This document shows, piece by piece, positions 36,901 through 46,149 of a stretch of DNA of 64,000 nucleotides (position 1 is the first letter of the stretch; every line of letters starts with the position of its first letter). Source of the DNA: Brienomyrus brachyistius (lineage: Eukaryota > Chordata > Actinopteri > Osteoglossiformes > Mormyridae). The position numbers and the translations under genes were made by a program. The stretch spans positions 7,307,001-7,371,000 of the forward strand of contig NC_064554.1 in the NCBI RefSeq assembly GCF_023856365.1. Reading direction: 5' to 3'. The notes under the pieces were generated by a model. That model ran no database searches. It had not been told where the DNA came from and saw only the letters and a list, made by a program, of their open reading frames with translations.

Positions 36901-38189
36901 TGCCGATAATCCACACACAACCGAGGGCTACCATCCTTTTTCCTAACCAGAACGATGGGGGATGCATAGGGACTGCAACTCTCCCGAATGACCTGTGCCT
37001 CAAGCAGCTGTTGGATATGGGCCTTCACTACCTCATACTCGGAGGGAGGTAATCGCCGATAACGCTGACGAACCGGAATGTCATCCAATAATGGAATCTC
37101 GTGGGAAATGAGGCTACTGCAACCCAAATCCCCATCATGTACAGCAAACACCGAGCTAAACTTCAGCAAGACGGCCCTTACCTGATCCTGCTCTGAACTA
37201 GGCAATGCTGACAAATCAAGTTCCTGGATCCGGGTTTCAATGGAAGCATGGGCAACTTGATCGGTAACCGAACCAGCCACCGCCCTCACTTCAGCAACTC
37301 CAGTAGGTAAACTGGTTATAAGAACATCACTCAGCCTCCCCAGAATGGTACGGGGATATAACACCACTGCCTCCGTACCCACGTTAACCACTGGAATATA
37401 AGCAGTTCCCCGATCCACTTGAACCAAAGCTGAAGGGGCCAAAAGCCCTCCGGGCAACCCAGCCGCATGCGGCTCAAACAAGACAGAGCCGTGCGCAATG
37501 TGACCAGAACAGGTAGTCGGAACAAATGCAAGGACACCCCCAGGGACACGAGACGCCCTGCCTCCCCTTACACGCACAGTCCTACAGGACTCAGTAGGGA
37601 TCGCATCAACCTGATGACACTGCTGCAATGCCTGCCGGACTGACCTCGGGGCCTGCACCACAGGCGGATGTTCCACCCAAAGCGGCCCATGCTGACCAAA
37701 CAGGTCGCGATAACACTTACTAATGATGTTCATCCCTAAAACACCAGGTGCTTGGGGAACTACACCCCCGGGTGGATCCTTGACCACTAATACACCACAA
37801 CCTGGTATCTCCCTACCACAAAGGGTCACATCCATTTCCAAATACCCAACATACGGAATGGCCAGGCCATTGTCAGCACGAAGCTGCAGCCACTGACACA
37901 GCTTCAATCGATCAGGCCCCCATGGTTCAAAATGGCTCCTAAAACAGCTTTCCGTAATCGTGGACACCATCGATCCAGTATCCACCAAGCAGGATACCTC
38001 CACCCCACCCATATTAACGCTAATGTGCGGACAAGATGACATTAACTGAGACACCATCCCCACATTCTCCACTACAGAGCCAGTAGAAACCCCCTCCGCG
38101 CTGTGGCTCAACAACGCGGCGGGTACTCGTTTCCCGGCTGCTGACCAGACTGGGCAAGGCTTGACACCGAGCCGGAAGAGGGTGGGTCC
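33915..38189 (-). CDS. Pol polyprotein (protease, RT, RNase H, integrase), reached by -1 frameshift
   Basis: The frame is open from 38189 to the stop at 33915. Counting residues from the TTG at 38114 gives 1399 aa, and no ATG exists there, so translation probably enters by frameshift from gag. The aspartic protease motif VDTGS is near residues 44-48. RT spans about 345-515 with YLDD at 499-502. RNase H spans about 655-775 with acidic residues D660, E704, D730 and D772. The integrase zinc finger is H907, H912, C939, C942, and the catalytic triad is D974, D1033, E1069 with 35 residues between the last two. A GPY/F-like block lies near 1205-1240. About 150 Ser/Pro/Gly-rich residues of unknown role follow. 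No stop interrupts it. It would copy the RNA to DNA in the particle and integrate it. Confidence 0.95.
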   Translation of the reverse strand, partial: GPTLFRLGVKPCPVWSAAGKRVPAALLSHSAEGVSTGSVVENVGMVSQLMSSCPHISVNMGGVEVSCLVDTGSMVSTITESCFRSHFEPWGPDRLKLCQWLQLRADNGLAIPYVGYLEMDVTLCGREIPGCGVLVVKDPPGGVVPQAPGVLGMNIISKCYRDLFGQHGPLWVEHPPVVQAPRSVRQALQQCHQVDAIPTESCRTVRVRGGRASRVPGGVLAFVPTTCSGHIAHGSVLFEPHAAGLPGGLLAPSALVQVDRGTAYIPVVNVGTEAVVLYPRTILGRLSDVLITSLPTGVAEVRAVAGSVTDQVAHASIETRIQELDLSALPSSEQDQVRAVLLKFSSVFAVHDGDLGCSSLISHEIPLLDDIPVRQRYRRLPPSEYEVVKAHIQQLLEAQVIRESCSPYASPIVLVRKKDGSPRLCVDYRQLNSKTRKDAFPLPRIEESLDALSGACWFSTLDLASGYNQVPVAESDRTKTAFCTPFGLFEWNRMPFGLCNAPSTFQRLMQRIFGDQHCQALLLYLDDVVVFSSSVLQHLERLELVLGRLQREGLKAKLEKCAFFQKEVGYLGHVISSQGVSTDPKKVEAVATWKRPSNVSELRSFLGFTSYYRRFVEGFAQLAAPLHKLVAELVGTKSRGASGRSLASAWTAQCELSFEGLKSRLVGSPVLAYADFSLPFRLEIDASHGGLGAVLSQEQGGLIRPIAYASRGLRPAERNMSNYSSMKLEFLALKWAMTEKFREYLLGAKCIVFTDNNPLAHLSTAKLGATEQRWAAQLAVFDYELKYRSGTSNRNADALSRQHLPPSSASDRPGTAVPVVVQQTPVPSNCIFVSQAVVSVFPQCSSVDLRVQQEADPDICSILTFWNRRERPTAVERGQLSSSALLLLRQWDRLVEKDGVLYRRILRPDGGEEVFQLVLPRSLQVVVLKQLHQDHGHQGIERTSQLVRQRCYWPGMASDITRWCQECERCQVSKDSQPVPHSYMGHLLASRPNEIVALDFTILEPARNGVENVLVMTDVFSKYTLAIPTRDQRASTVAHVLVTEWFYKLGVPGRIHSDQGRNFESALMHQLCILYGVSKSRTTPYHPAGNGQCERFNRTLHNLLRTLPASQKRDWSACLPQVTFSYKTTPHQSTGETPYFLMFGQDPKLPVDFLLGRVQEPVPGTVNDWIVEHQARLQLAFEGARGRLAMAAGRRKERHDYRVKAAPLQENQLVYVRDLGVRGRHKIQDLWSSVVHKVLKTPRLGGVVYTVAPVDALEKVKHVHRTMLKPCVGCEVEGDPQPSPAEEVATSEDSFEQELWVQIPAVEGNTASSAPGAACTGLSQCPQSLAAALPPAMPIHSGVGGEEYASWHTGTPSRPSVVTTQVMEQPSTSGVGIRRTARTTAGRHTTLYHLPRSVGGVALGAVSSSGPVSHAVGAVFRPWQ
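38077..38135 (-). promoter_or_regulatory. -1 ribosomal frameshift signal (G GGA AAC plus pseudoknot)
   Basis: In the gag frame the heptamer G GGA AAC occupies 38135-38129, 18 nt ahead of the gag stop codon TGA (38110-38108). Slipping back one base enters the pol frame exactly. Downstream, CCGCG (38119-38115) can pair with CGCGG (38100-38096). GAGCC in the loop (38109-38105) can pair with GGCTC (38081-38077), forming an H-type pseudoknot about 9 nt from the slip site. This is the standard two-part retroviral frameshift design. Pairing is inferred by eye, not folded. Confidence 0.82.
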
Positions 38190-39178
38190 CTAGGACCAGA
38201 AACCCTTGGTCCCTCACAATTCCGTGCAAAGTGACCAGGTTGCTGACACCGGCGACAAATGACAGGGCCGTGAGGGTGGCGAACTTGCTTAGAGGCCTGC
38301 AAAAGTGATACAGACCGAGTGAGCAAATTAATCTGCTCTTGTTGCTGTGTCAGAAGGTCCTTTAATTCTAGAAACTCCCTATTGGCGGCTACCACCCTAG
38401 GGGCAGAGTATGACTGACCTTGCAACCCATAGGAGATACCATAGGCAGCGGGAATGGACAAACTGCGACCGCGCCCACCAAAGGGGGTACCCTCACGTTC
38501 CCATCTAAGAGCCTCCCTCCGTACATCCAACAACCTCATGGAGGGTTGACACCGAACCAGTCGTTTCAACTCTCTACGGAGTGCACAATCAGCAACATGC
38601 TCCATAAATTGGTCTCTTAACATTACCTCGGCATTAGGTACCGCATGTGGCGCAGCCTGTTGAATCTTACCCATCAAACTCATTAGGGCCAATGAAAACT
38701 CAAGCAGACCCTCCCCATCCTGTTGCTTCCTAGAAAAGAAAGCTTCCTGCAACAATACATGAGAATAAGAACAACCATACAGCTCACGCAATATTGCCAG
38801 TATCCTTTCCGGGTCACCCCGTTCAACCGCGGAGCGATGTTTAATCTCCTCCTTGGCTCCCGCCTCTAAGTGGTCAAACAGAAAAAATGCTTGATCAGCA
38901 GATGACAAATGCCGAGCCCGCATACACGCTTGCACCTCGTCCTCCCATTCCTCGAAGCTCACCCCAGACCTACCCCCAAACATGGGACACTTCCGGTCCC
39001 TAGAAATAAAAGCAAACCGGTCGGTGAAAACACGATGCTCGGCTGAAACAGGTGGAGGTACAGGGGCGGATTGGGTGACGGAGGGATCTGGAGCCTCTGC
39101 TCGCTCCTGGCGCAAACAATCAATATCAGCCTGGAGCTGCCCCACCAAATCCCGGAGCTGTTGCACTTCATCATCCAT
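38108..39178 (-). CDS. Gag capsid/nucleocapsid protein, 356 aa
   Basis: The ATG at 39178-39176 opens an uninterrupted frame to TGA at 38110-38108. Residues 1-28 look like a short coiled coil (VQQLRDLVGQLQADIDCLRQ). Residues about 60-225 form a helical capsid-like region whose pattern (MFGGRSGVSFEEWEDEVQ) resembles Ty3/gypsy and PNMA-type Gag. Residues 265-295 are again heptad-like. A single CCHC zinc knuckle has C308, C311, H316 and C321 (CRRCQQPGHFARNC). Gag assembles the virus-like particle and binds the RNA. Its last 27 codons overlap the pol frame. PNMA relatedness is a pattern impression. Confidence 0.94.
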   Translation of the reverse strand: MDDEVQQLRDLVGQLQADIDCLRQERAEAPDPSVTQSAPVPPPVSAEHRVFTDRFAFISRDRKCPMFGGRSGVSFEEWEDEVQACMRARHLSSADQAFFLFDHLEAGAKEEIKHRSAVERGDPERILAILRELYGCSYSHVLLQEAFFSRKQQDGEGLLEFSLALMSLMGKIQQAAPHAVPNAEVMLRDQFMEHVADCALRRELKRLVRCQPSMRLLDVRREALRWEREGTPFGGRGRSLSIPAAYGISYGLQGQSYSAPRVVAANREFLELKDLLTQQQEQINLLTRSVSLLQASKQVRHPHGPVICRRCQQPGHFARNCEGPRVSGPRDPPSSGSVSSLAQSGQQPGNEYPPRC

Positions 39179-39370
39179 GACAATAAAGTAGGTGGACTAC
39201 GAGACTCAGCAAATTTACACAAGATACCGACTCAACGGACACAAATGCTGCTGTTTTGCCTCTCGGTTACATACACATTCAAAACCAAATCATAAAACAA
39301 AAGATAAAAATTCACCTATCCTTCCAAGGGAGTGATCAGGAAATCACGGTTCCACCATATGCTGGTGAAG
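39179..39370 (-). other. Untranslated leader of the retrotransposon
   Basis: Non-coding stretch between the primer-binding site and the gag ATG, the expected place for dimerisation and packaging signals. None is recognisable by eye. Confidence 0.6.
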
Positions 39371-39388
39371 ATCCTGCCGACTACGCCA
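39371..39388 (-). promoter_or_regulatory. Primer-binding site for tRNA-Ser
   Basis: The minus-strand sequence TGGCGTAGTCGGCAGGAT begins 4 nt inside the 5' LTR. It is complementary over all 18 nt to the 3' end, including CCA, of vertebrate tRNA-Ser (AGA/TGA type, ...CCTGCCGACTACGCCA, recalled from memory). The match stops at the usual modified-A position of the T loop. The tRNA would prime minus-strand DNA synthesis. Confidence 0.9.
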
Positions 39389-39568
39389 AATCTGTGGCGT
39401 TACTGAGGGAGGAAGTAGCGAGGGAATACGGAAATGGACAAGCCGACTACGCCACTCTGGGAATTTCACCCAGAGAATTAGAATACCGGAGTTCAAAACC
39501 CACTCCAATATAAAAGGACACAGATTCGTGATCACCATAGGGGAGACGCGAAGACCATAAACACTCCC

Positions 39569-39574
39569 TTTATT
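39569..39574 (-). terminator. AATAAA polyadenylation signal in LTR
   Basis: The only canonical AATAAA on the element strand that I find in the LTR, about 180 bp before its downstream end. A variant ATTAAA is at 39926-39931. The copy in the 3' LTR (32922-32927) would serve the full-length RNA. Confidence 0.6.
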
Positions 39575-40407
39575 AGGCTGCTGGCCACACTCCAAAAAAA
39601 AACAAAAAGAAACCAAACAGCAAATTACAAAACCCAAAATCACAGCACAAAGAATACAAATCAAATCATGTTTAAAACACTCCAATCACACAACACAAGA
39701 GAAAACCCAAACCAGGCAGCTGTTGTCGGGAAGGGAATGGGAGGCGTACAGTCAGACAACTCTAAGGGGTCCCGCAGCACATGCCGCACGTACCTCCACC
39801 CAAGGGGTGGGCTAAAAGAACGCAACGCGACCACGCAGCGCGGTATCGCCCGACACGGATCCTCACCGCCCAGCACCAAACCTTCCCAACGACACCCCCC
39901 AGTTTACATCCAATCACGAAAACACTTTAATACCTAAAACCAAGTAAAACACGAAACAAAACATAAAACATCCGGGCAAAACATCCAGGCAAAACAGCAG
40001 CACTTGTAGTGACTTAGTATCCCGTTGATGGTCTGGCTCACGTCGGTCCGGGACACTCCAAGTCGCGATCCACTACAAATACAAACACAGTATTAGGTAT
40101 GCCCCTACTACCCAAACGTTGGTAAAAGGAGACGAGACATACCTGGCAGATTACACGCGGTAAAAGTTGGAAAGCCTTAAAAGCGGAAGCAACCGCAAGC
40201 TGCTAGATTTACTAAGCCCTTGCCACTGTAAGAAAGATACCAAAAGCACATTACAACCACCCATACAGCAAGCAAACGACCCCGTCCACTGATGCCCTAC
40301 CTGCAGCGTTGGATATAGCCACAACTTCCGGAAAAGGAGATACTAGCGCACGGAGAGTCACGTCACGCTTGCAAATCAGTCACACACACGCAACCACAAC
40401 CGGGTCC

Positions 40408-40413
40408 TATATA
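40408..40413 (-). promoter_or_regulatory. TATA box of the 5' LTR
   Basis: The minus strand reads CACGCGTATATAGGACC, a good TATA box only about 90 bp into the LTR. Transcription would start near 40380. The equivalent site in the other LTR is 33761-33766. Confidence 0.6.
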
Positions 40414-40505
40414 CGCGTGCTGATTGCTTAATTGTTGCAGCCAGGTTAATGAAATTACCATGCCCCAACCAGATCGCACCCTCCAGCTCCACCTCATTAC
40501 ACCAG

Positions 40506-43500
40506 CAAGACAATCCCCATTATTCTCTGCATTTCAAAAGTTGATCTTGGGAGGCAAGTTCGCAAGACCAGTCTTGCTAAGAATACAAGTATGATCTTTG
40601 CATTCTTGGTATTGAGAAACACCCAGTGCCTTGTTTTTAGGCTTTTTGTAGTTACTTGCTTGTGTGTTTCAGTCCCACATTCTGTTTCCTGGATCCAGTT
40701 TCCTGTTCCTGATATTCCAGTCAATTTCACTTGATTCTATTTTTTTGCACCTCATTCCAGAATCATCCATCCAGTCCATGTGATGACGGTTATCCAGTAG
40801 CATTTCCTGTTGCCGTCTCTGGTATCGACTAAAATTAACACAAATATTTCCCTGGCCACATGATTAACAAACAAAAGGGGGTTATGGTGTTAGTGGTCCA
40901 GCCACTCCATTCAGGATCCATTCAGATGAATAAAATGGTCACAGTGTGCTGAAATTAGCTGTATGTAGCTACCAGGCATCTCATAAATTACACTGTGCTG
41001 CTGTTGGCAGCAATTAAATACTGAAATGCCCCTTTGCTCAGGGCTGTTCATTGCAACTCACGTGAGGAATCCCGCCGGCCAGGAACCCCCTACAATTAAA
41101 AAAAATACATGTGTCTTCCTGAAGAAAATGAAATAGAAATTGTATTTTTATATTAAAAACAACATACCAGAGGACTGTAGAAATTTATGGGGTACACAAG
41201 ATGCCTATAGAAAACACATTTCAAATGCATTTGTTTTATTTATAAACATATATAGAATTTTTATTACACATTTATTGCAATAGACCGTAGTGGTGCAGCC
41301 TTAATGATGTGAATAAACAATGATTTTTAAATGAAGGCTCACCCAGAGCTGCTAAAGAATGTCAGCAATCCTAGTGAACATGTGAGCATCTATCAATATA
41401 ATCCAGAGCTCCATAAAATTACACGTCCTGTGAAATGAGCAGGCTTTCTGGTATACGTCCAGCCAAATGTACAGACATTCTATTTGGAAATGAGCAAAAA
41501 TCCATTATCTTGTGACTTGCGTGCACACACACGTCCCGTCCTGCTGTTTCCTGTTTTGTTGTCCTTTGTCCTTCCCGTCTCCCTTCCCCATCCTCCTAAT
41601 TGATGGATCCTCTCAAGTTGGCGACAGCCCAAAGCTGTCAAACTGGTCACCATTTGTTCCGCTCTCGCCGACCCCTGTCTATCTGTACGACTGTTTGTCT
41701 GAATCTGTCAGCATCCATCAGTCGGCCTGTAACTGCTATGGGAAACTGGGAACAGTAGCGGGATGAAGTATTTAAACCTCTCAAATAGCGTCGTCACGTC
41801 ATAGATGCGAATCTGCTGTTAATCGGGGAATTATCCTTTCTTGTGAAATCGTAATGAGCAGGAAAGGAATTGAGAAATTATCTAGAGCATTTTTCCCCCA
41901 AAAAATAAGGTCTTCAAAAGTTTACCCTAATTCACCAGACTGAAATGACAGCAAGCCAAAATTGAAAAGAGCTGCCTTGTGACAAAGTTGTTGGTTCAAA
42001 TCCAAAGACAAGACTGTGCTACACTTGCATTTTGGTTTGTTCCATGACTCGTAGTTCTTAACTTTAATTGCTTCCTTAAAAATTTCATCTAGAACTCCTG
42101 CCAAAAGTTTTGATTCTGCATGGGCACACCAGCTGCAGAATGCAAAACTGTAAAAACACGGTAAAACTGCTTTTGGCTACTGTTGTATTAGTACCTTTCC
42201 TGCCAGCGTATATTTTTTGCCAGCAAATTATTAATAGTTAATTTTTTTTTCTTTCACTCAATATTTCAGCTCTTTAATTAGTGGAATGTCAATGTGATTA
42301 ATTAATTTCACGCCGAAATCTTTGTGACCTTGCTATTTGTTGAACAGTGATCCATCTCTTTGTATTTGGATAAATCGAATAAGATCACAACCCATTATAC
42401 CCATTTACACAAACCTTCATCTGCAGGGAGTTACATTTTAAATTATCTAATGACTGATATCAATGTACTATATCTTGCAATTGAAAAAGACATCCAGTTA
42501 AACAGATGGGCTTTTCCTTGTTGAGGCACAAGAGCAACACAGAGTCTGAGTTTTGAACTTACAACCCTCTGTCTTGTTTGGGTTCACTACCTAGAATACC
42601 ACAGGGCACTGAGATAAGTCTTATACGGCTTCATCTCATTGTAATTGCAGTACTAACAAAGTACCATAATTGCTACGCATTATCGATCCGCTGGCAGCTT
42701 GTGAACGTTTGATTGGCCACTTGGGTAATCAATAGCATTCCAGCCGTGATGAAACCTAGTGTCCTGCCCTGATCAATGGACCACGACACCTGCCGCAACA
42801 CCAGTTGCACGTTGCTAAATAATTGCGAGCCGAGACTTCATCTGCTCCCCTCCGAGGTTACATCTCTGACCTTGTGAACAACCTGCGTCAGTCGGGGAAT
42901 AATGGATTTCAATTTTCCTATGTCTATAACTTTCATCCCTCCCTTGACAAGCAATTAAAAAGATAAAACTGAGAGATCAGAACTGCGAAACAGCAGAGGA
43001 GTCGTCCACGTATTTAGCCCACTAATAAGTTCCTGGGGGAATCAGCATTACACGTATGTCATCGGGCTGTGTGGTCCTGTCGATCTGGCCCATGAAGGGC
43101 GCCGATGGAGAAACAGGATTAAAGCACACATGCCAACCACCTGCCGCTAACCGAAGCATCTTCTACTGCATGTGTTGTTCTTTCTGTGGATGCCGCTCTT
43201 GTATTAAAAATTATGAAAAAATGGTTTGATTTAACTAAAAAAATATAGGTAACACAAACAGAAACGTGGCTGCTTGTTTCTTTGTTTTACTAAAACAGGA
43301 ACGTCACAATGTAGACACCCATAAATTGCCTGTAAACCTCCGAATTAATGTCAGTACTGACTGAACACTTTCTGATGTCTGATTCTCCAGACTCCCTTCA
43401 TTCCACAACATCTGCAATTAAAAAATACCGTCGACGGTGGCCGCAATTGTTCCTATGAAACCAGACTTTAACACATCGTTGGATTTAATAAATCCAATCT

Positions 43501-44130
43501 GCTGTCTGGCACAGTAAATCGAAGCCTATTTCACAGTCCTGTTCCTCCTGACTGAAACAGACACATTCGCCATCATAAAAAGTGATTCCCGGCAAGATCA
43601 AAAGGAGCTGACCTGCTGGACCTTCAGCTGCGGCGTGATGCCACTTAGGGTGACAGCGGAGGTCCGTGGACCATTGTTACTCCACGTTTGATGTGAAACA
43701 CCGAATATGCGTTTGGGGTAGAGTGAATTCTGTTAGTACGCATAGCTTGCCATCACTGCAGCTCCTCTCAGAGCACATAACTGTCAACCGTACCCCTCTC
43801 GTGCCCATTCCTCGCTGGCAAAAAACAAGCATAATTTGTCAGCCAATGCGTGTCATTTCCGCCAGTTCTGTGTTTCTACTTGGCAGGAGGGAAGCATAAT
43901 CACCTGGCTGAACAGCTCTGGGCCGCTCGACCTCTGAACCGATTAAACATCAGCACGGCGGTCGTGTCAATGACATCTGAAACCAACGTATGATGAGTTT
44001 CAGTCACAATACAAAGATGAGATCTAGTATTGCTCTCTTTATAAGGTGAAAATGTGGCATCTATGATGCTGTGATCTTTTGTTATGCCGCAAGAATTTCT
44101 CATATCTTACGTCGTTTCGTAAGCTTTTCG
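40506..44130. other. No gene recognised
   Basis: Unique-looking sequence. Possible very old SINE heads at 41965-42030 and 42510-42610 (B-box-like 'ggttcaaatcc' and, inverted, 'agttcaaaac') are too decayed to call. Nothing else supported. Confidence 0.5.
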
Positions 44131-44342
44131 GGCAGTAGTGGCCTAATGGTTAGGAAAGCGTGCTTGTGATTGAAAGGTTGCTGGTTTGAATCCCTGATCA
44201 CTGCAGTGCCATGAGCAAGCTACTGCTCCCCAGGTGCTAAATAACAGCTGCCCTCCTGCTATGTCACATGTAGCTTAAATGCTGAAGATACATTTCATTC
44301 TTGTGTGTCGTGGTGTCTGAACAATGAGGATCCTTCACTTAA
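44131..44342 (+). repeat. tRNA-headed SINE
   Basis: The head 'ggcagtagtggcctaatggttagg' and B box 'ctggtttgaatcc' are followed by 'tgagcaagctactgctcccca', 'cagctgccctcctgct' and 'acatttcattcttgtgtg', ending 'ggatccttcactt'. This is the order of a common teleost SINE. Related to the minus-strand copy at 10087-10240. Confidence 0.82.
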
Positions 44343-45012
44343 ATTTAATTACTTGAAAAAACATTTAGAAGGTGAGACACATTTACTGGCCTTCTCATCA
44401 CATACTGGGCGGTTCAGATTTACCCTCCAGAGGCTCCAGTTGCTGTAGCCCAGCCCAATAGACTGGCCAGCCACGGTCGTTAGCATCAAGGTCACACAGA
44501 GCCTTGCTTTAATTTGCCGGTCTCGAGGGCTAAGGAGCACTTTCAACACAGCATAGTGCATCGCCTCTGTCGCAGGCCGCAATTCCCTAGGTGGTCCGGT
44601 GACTGCCGCCCCCTAGTGGTGACCTCCTGAAAAAGCAGTACAACTCCCATGGCGTTATTTCATACCCAGTGGAGCGCCGGAAATTCAGTCATTTTGATCT
44701 CTGTGCTTGTTGTGTCATTCCCCATGACTGCAGCAGCTTTTCAAGACGTTTCTGTGTACCTCTTGCAATATGACATCCTAGCCAGCCTGCTCACGCCCGC
44801 CTTTAAGAAAGTCATTTCCTAATTAATGACTGCACTTTCCGAAACTGTGTTTGCGTTTTCCTTGTCTGGTTTAATGAGCTTACTGTGAAGCGTCATTCGG
44901 GGTCAGCTTCTAAACGGATCCGTACACGGTACGCATCAGAGTTGCCAGTTGAAGTCATGGCTTCCTGTAGCGCCGAAGAGCAGTTTGTCTCATGCTTATT
45001 ATATATATACGG

Positions 45013-45250
45013 CTGAGGAGGCAGACGAATCGATGGCTAGCACTGCGACTTTGCACCTGCGCGGTTGTCGGTTCAATGCCCATCCGCAGATCCATGCGTT
45101 TGGAACCTGCATGCTCTCCTTGTGTATTGCTCGCCTCCTGCAGTTATATGAATGGCTGTCATTGCATTGCACATAATGTGTAACTGCATGCCCTGAGATA
45201 GGCTGGCATCCTGCCCGGGGTGCACCCTGCCTTCTGCCCTCTGCTTCCTG
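45013..45250 (+). repeat. SINE copy, diverged
   Basis: 'cgatggctagcactgcgactttgcacc' as head, 'ggttcaatgcc' as B-box position, 'gaacctgcatgctctccttgtgtattgc' as body and 'gagataggctggcatcctgcccggggtgcaccctgccttctgccc' towards the 3' end. It belongs to the same broad class as 23707-24062. Confidence 0.7.
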
Positions 45251-46004
45251 AGATCCTCCAGACAGGATTGGATGAGAATCTGAGAGTGACATCCAGCAGC
45301 TTTCAGCTTAATTAACAATTAGCTCACATTAACGACATCGCGTGTTACTTGCCGACTTATCAGTGCTCTGCCGATGGCAAGGAAAGCTACGCATTTCAAA
45401 TTCCAGACACTGGATAAAATTAAGGTTCTGTGCACGAGAAGATGAAGCTTCTTTCAGTGCTGAGGCACCTGTATCCCGTCATCCAATAGAAGCATTAATA
45501 CAAAATGCAGGATTTGTAATGTTATATACTCACAGTTTATCAACATGTACAAAAAAAGAGCAGAAGGCCCAACCGTCCAAGACCTTTAAATAGAAAATGA
45601 TGTATCAGAATAATAATTCATACTCATGCAAGACCTTTTATTTAGTCAAACCCGGGGACTGTCACCTTCCTTAAGGTGGTTAAATTGGCACAGGAAATGT
45701 GCCAGAGTGTTAGCTTCTTTTCACGGGGCCAGCGTGTCTGGATCACACTCGTCCCAGATCCGATTGAGCGATCCTACATTTCCCTCTAGTCACCCACAAT
45801 GGCAGGGGGGGGGGGGTTCATGACTGTGGGGTCCAGCCGTCACGCCTCTGAGAAGGACAGTTTGACCCTGAAGGAGACCCAGGTGAGCGAGATGTAGCCA
45901 GGACTGCGAGGGGGAACAGGGCTGTCATCTCCTTCACTGTCAGGCTTCTATTTCAGAGAAGGTATACATTAATCAGTATATCCCATTACTGTCAGATTAA
46001 GTAC

Positions 46005-46149
46005 CACAAAGCAGGACTTCCCAGTTAGCTGGATAACTTAAGCCAAGTCTGAAAACTATCCAACAGGAGGAGAGGTAAGTGACATTCCTATTGGACAATT
46101 GTTACAGTTGGCTTAAGTTATCTGACTAATGAAGAAATCCTACTTTGTG
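46005..46149. mobile_element. Short palindromic MITE (145 bp)
   Basis: The left end CACAAAGCAGGACTTCC and the reverse complement of the right end CACAAAGTAGGATTTCT match. The inverted similarity continues through 'ataacttaagcca' (46035 region) and 'tccaa(c/t)aggag'. Nearly the whole element folds on itself. Non-coding. Confidence 0.75.

Larger units (their letters stand above)
39393..40501 (-). repeat. 5' LTR (1109 bp)
   Basis: In element sense this is the upstream LTR, beginning at 40501. It supplies the promoter for the genomic RNA. It contains a 13-nt second copy of the primer-site sequence at 39442-39454. Confidence 0.96.
32742..40505 (-). mobile_element. Complete Ty3/gypsy LTR retrotransposon, recent insertion
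   Basis: The element proper is 32746-40501, transcribed on the minus strand. Two 1109-bp LTRs flank a leader with a tRNA-Ser primer site, gag, a -1 overlapping pol and a weak purine tract. Both LTRs start TGT and end ACA. CCAG at 32742-32745 and 40502-40505 is a 4-bp target duplication. I find a single LTR difference (T at 32950, A at 39597), so insertion was recent and the copy may be polymorphic. Pol order PR-RT-RH-IN is that of Metaviridae. No env-like frame and no chromodomain are seen. It is the only element in the window with both major ORFs uninterrupted. Confidence 0.96.

Noticed and set aside
32742..40505. Possible endogenous retrovirus with env
   Set aside because: After pol only about 60 bp remain before the LTR, and no third frame with signal peptide or membrane segment exists.
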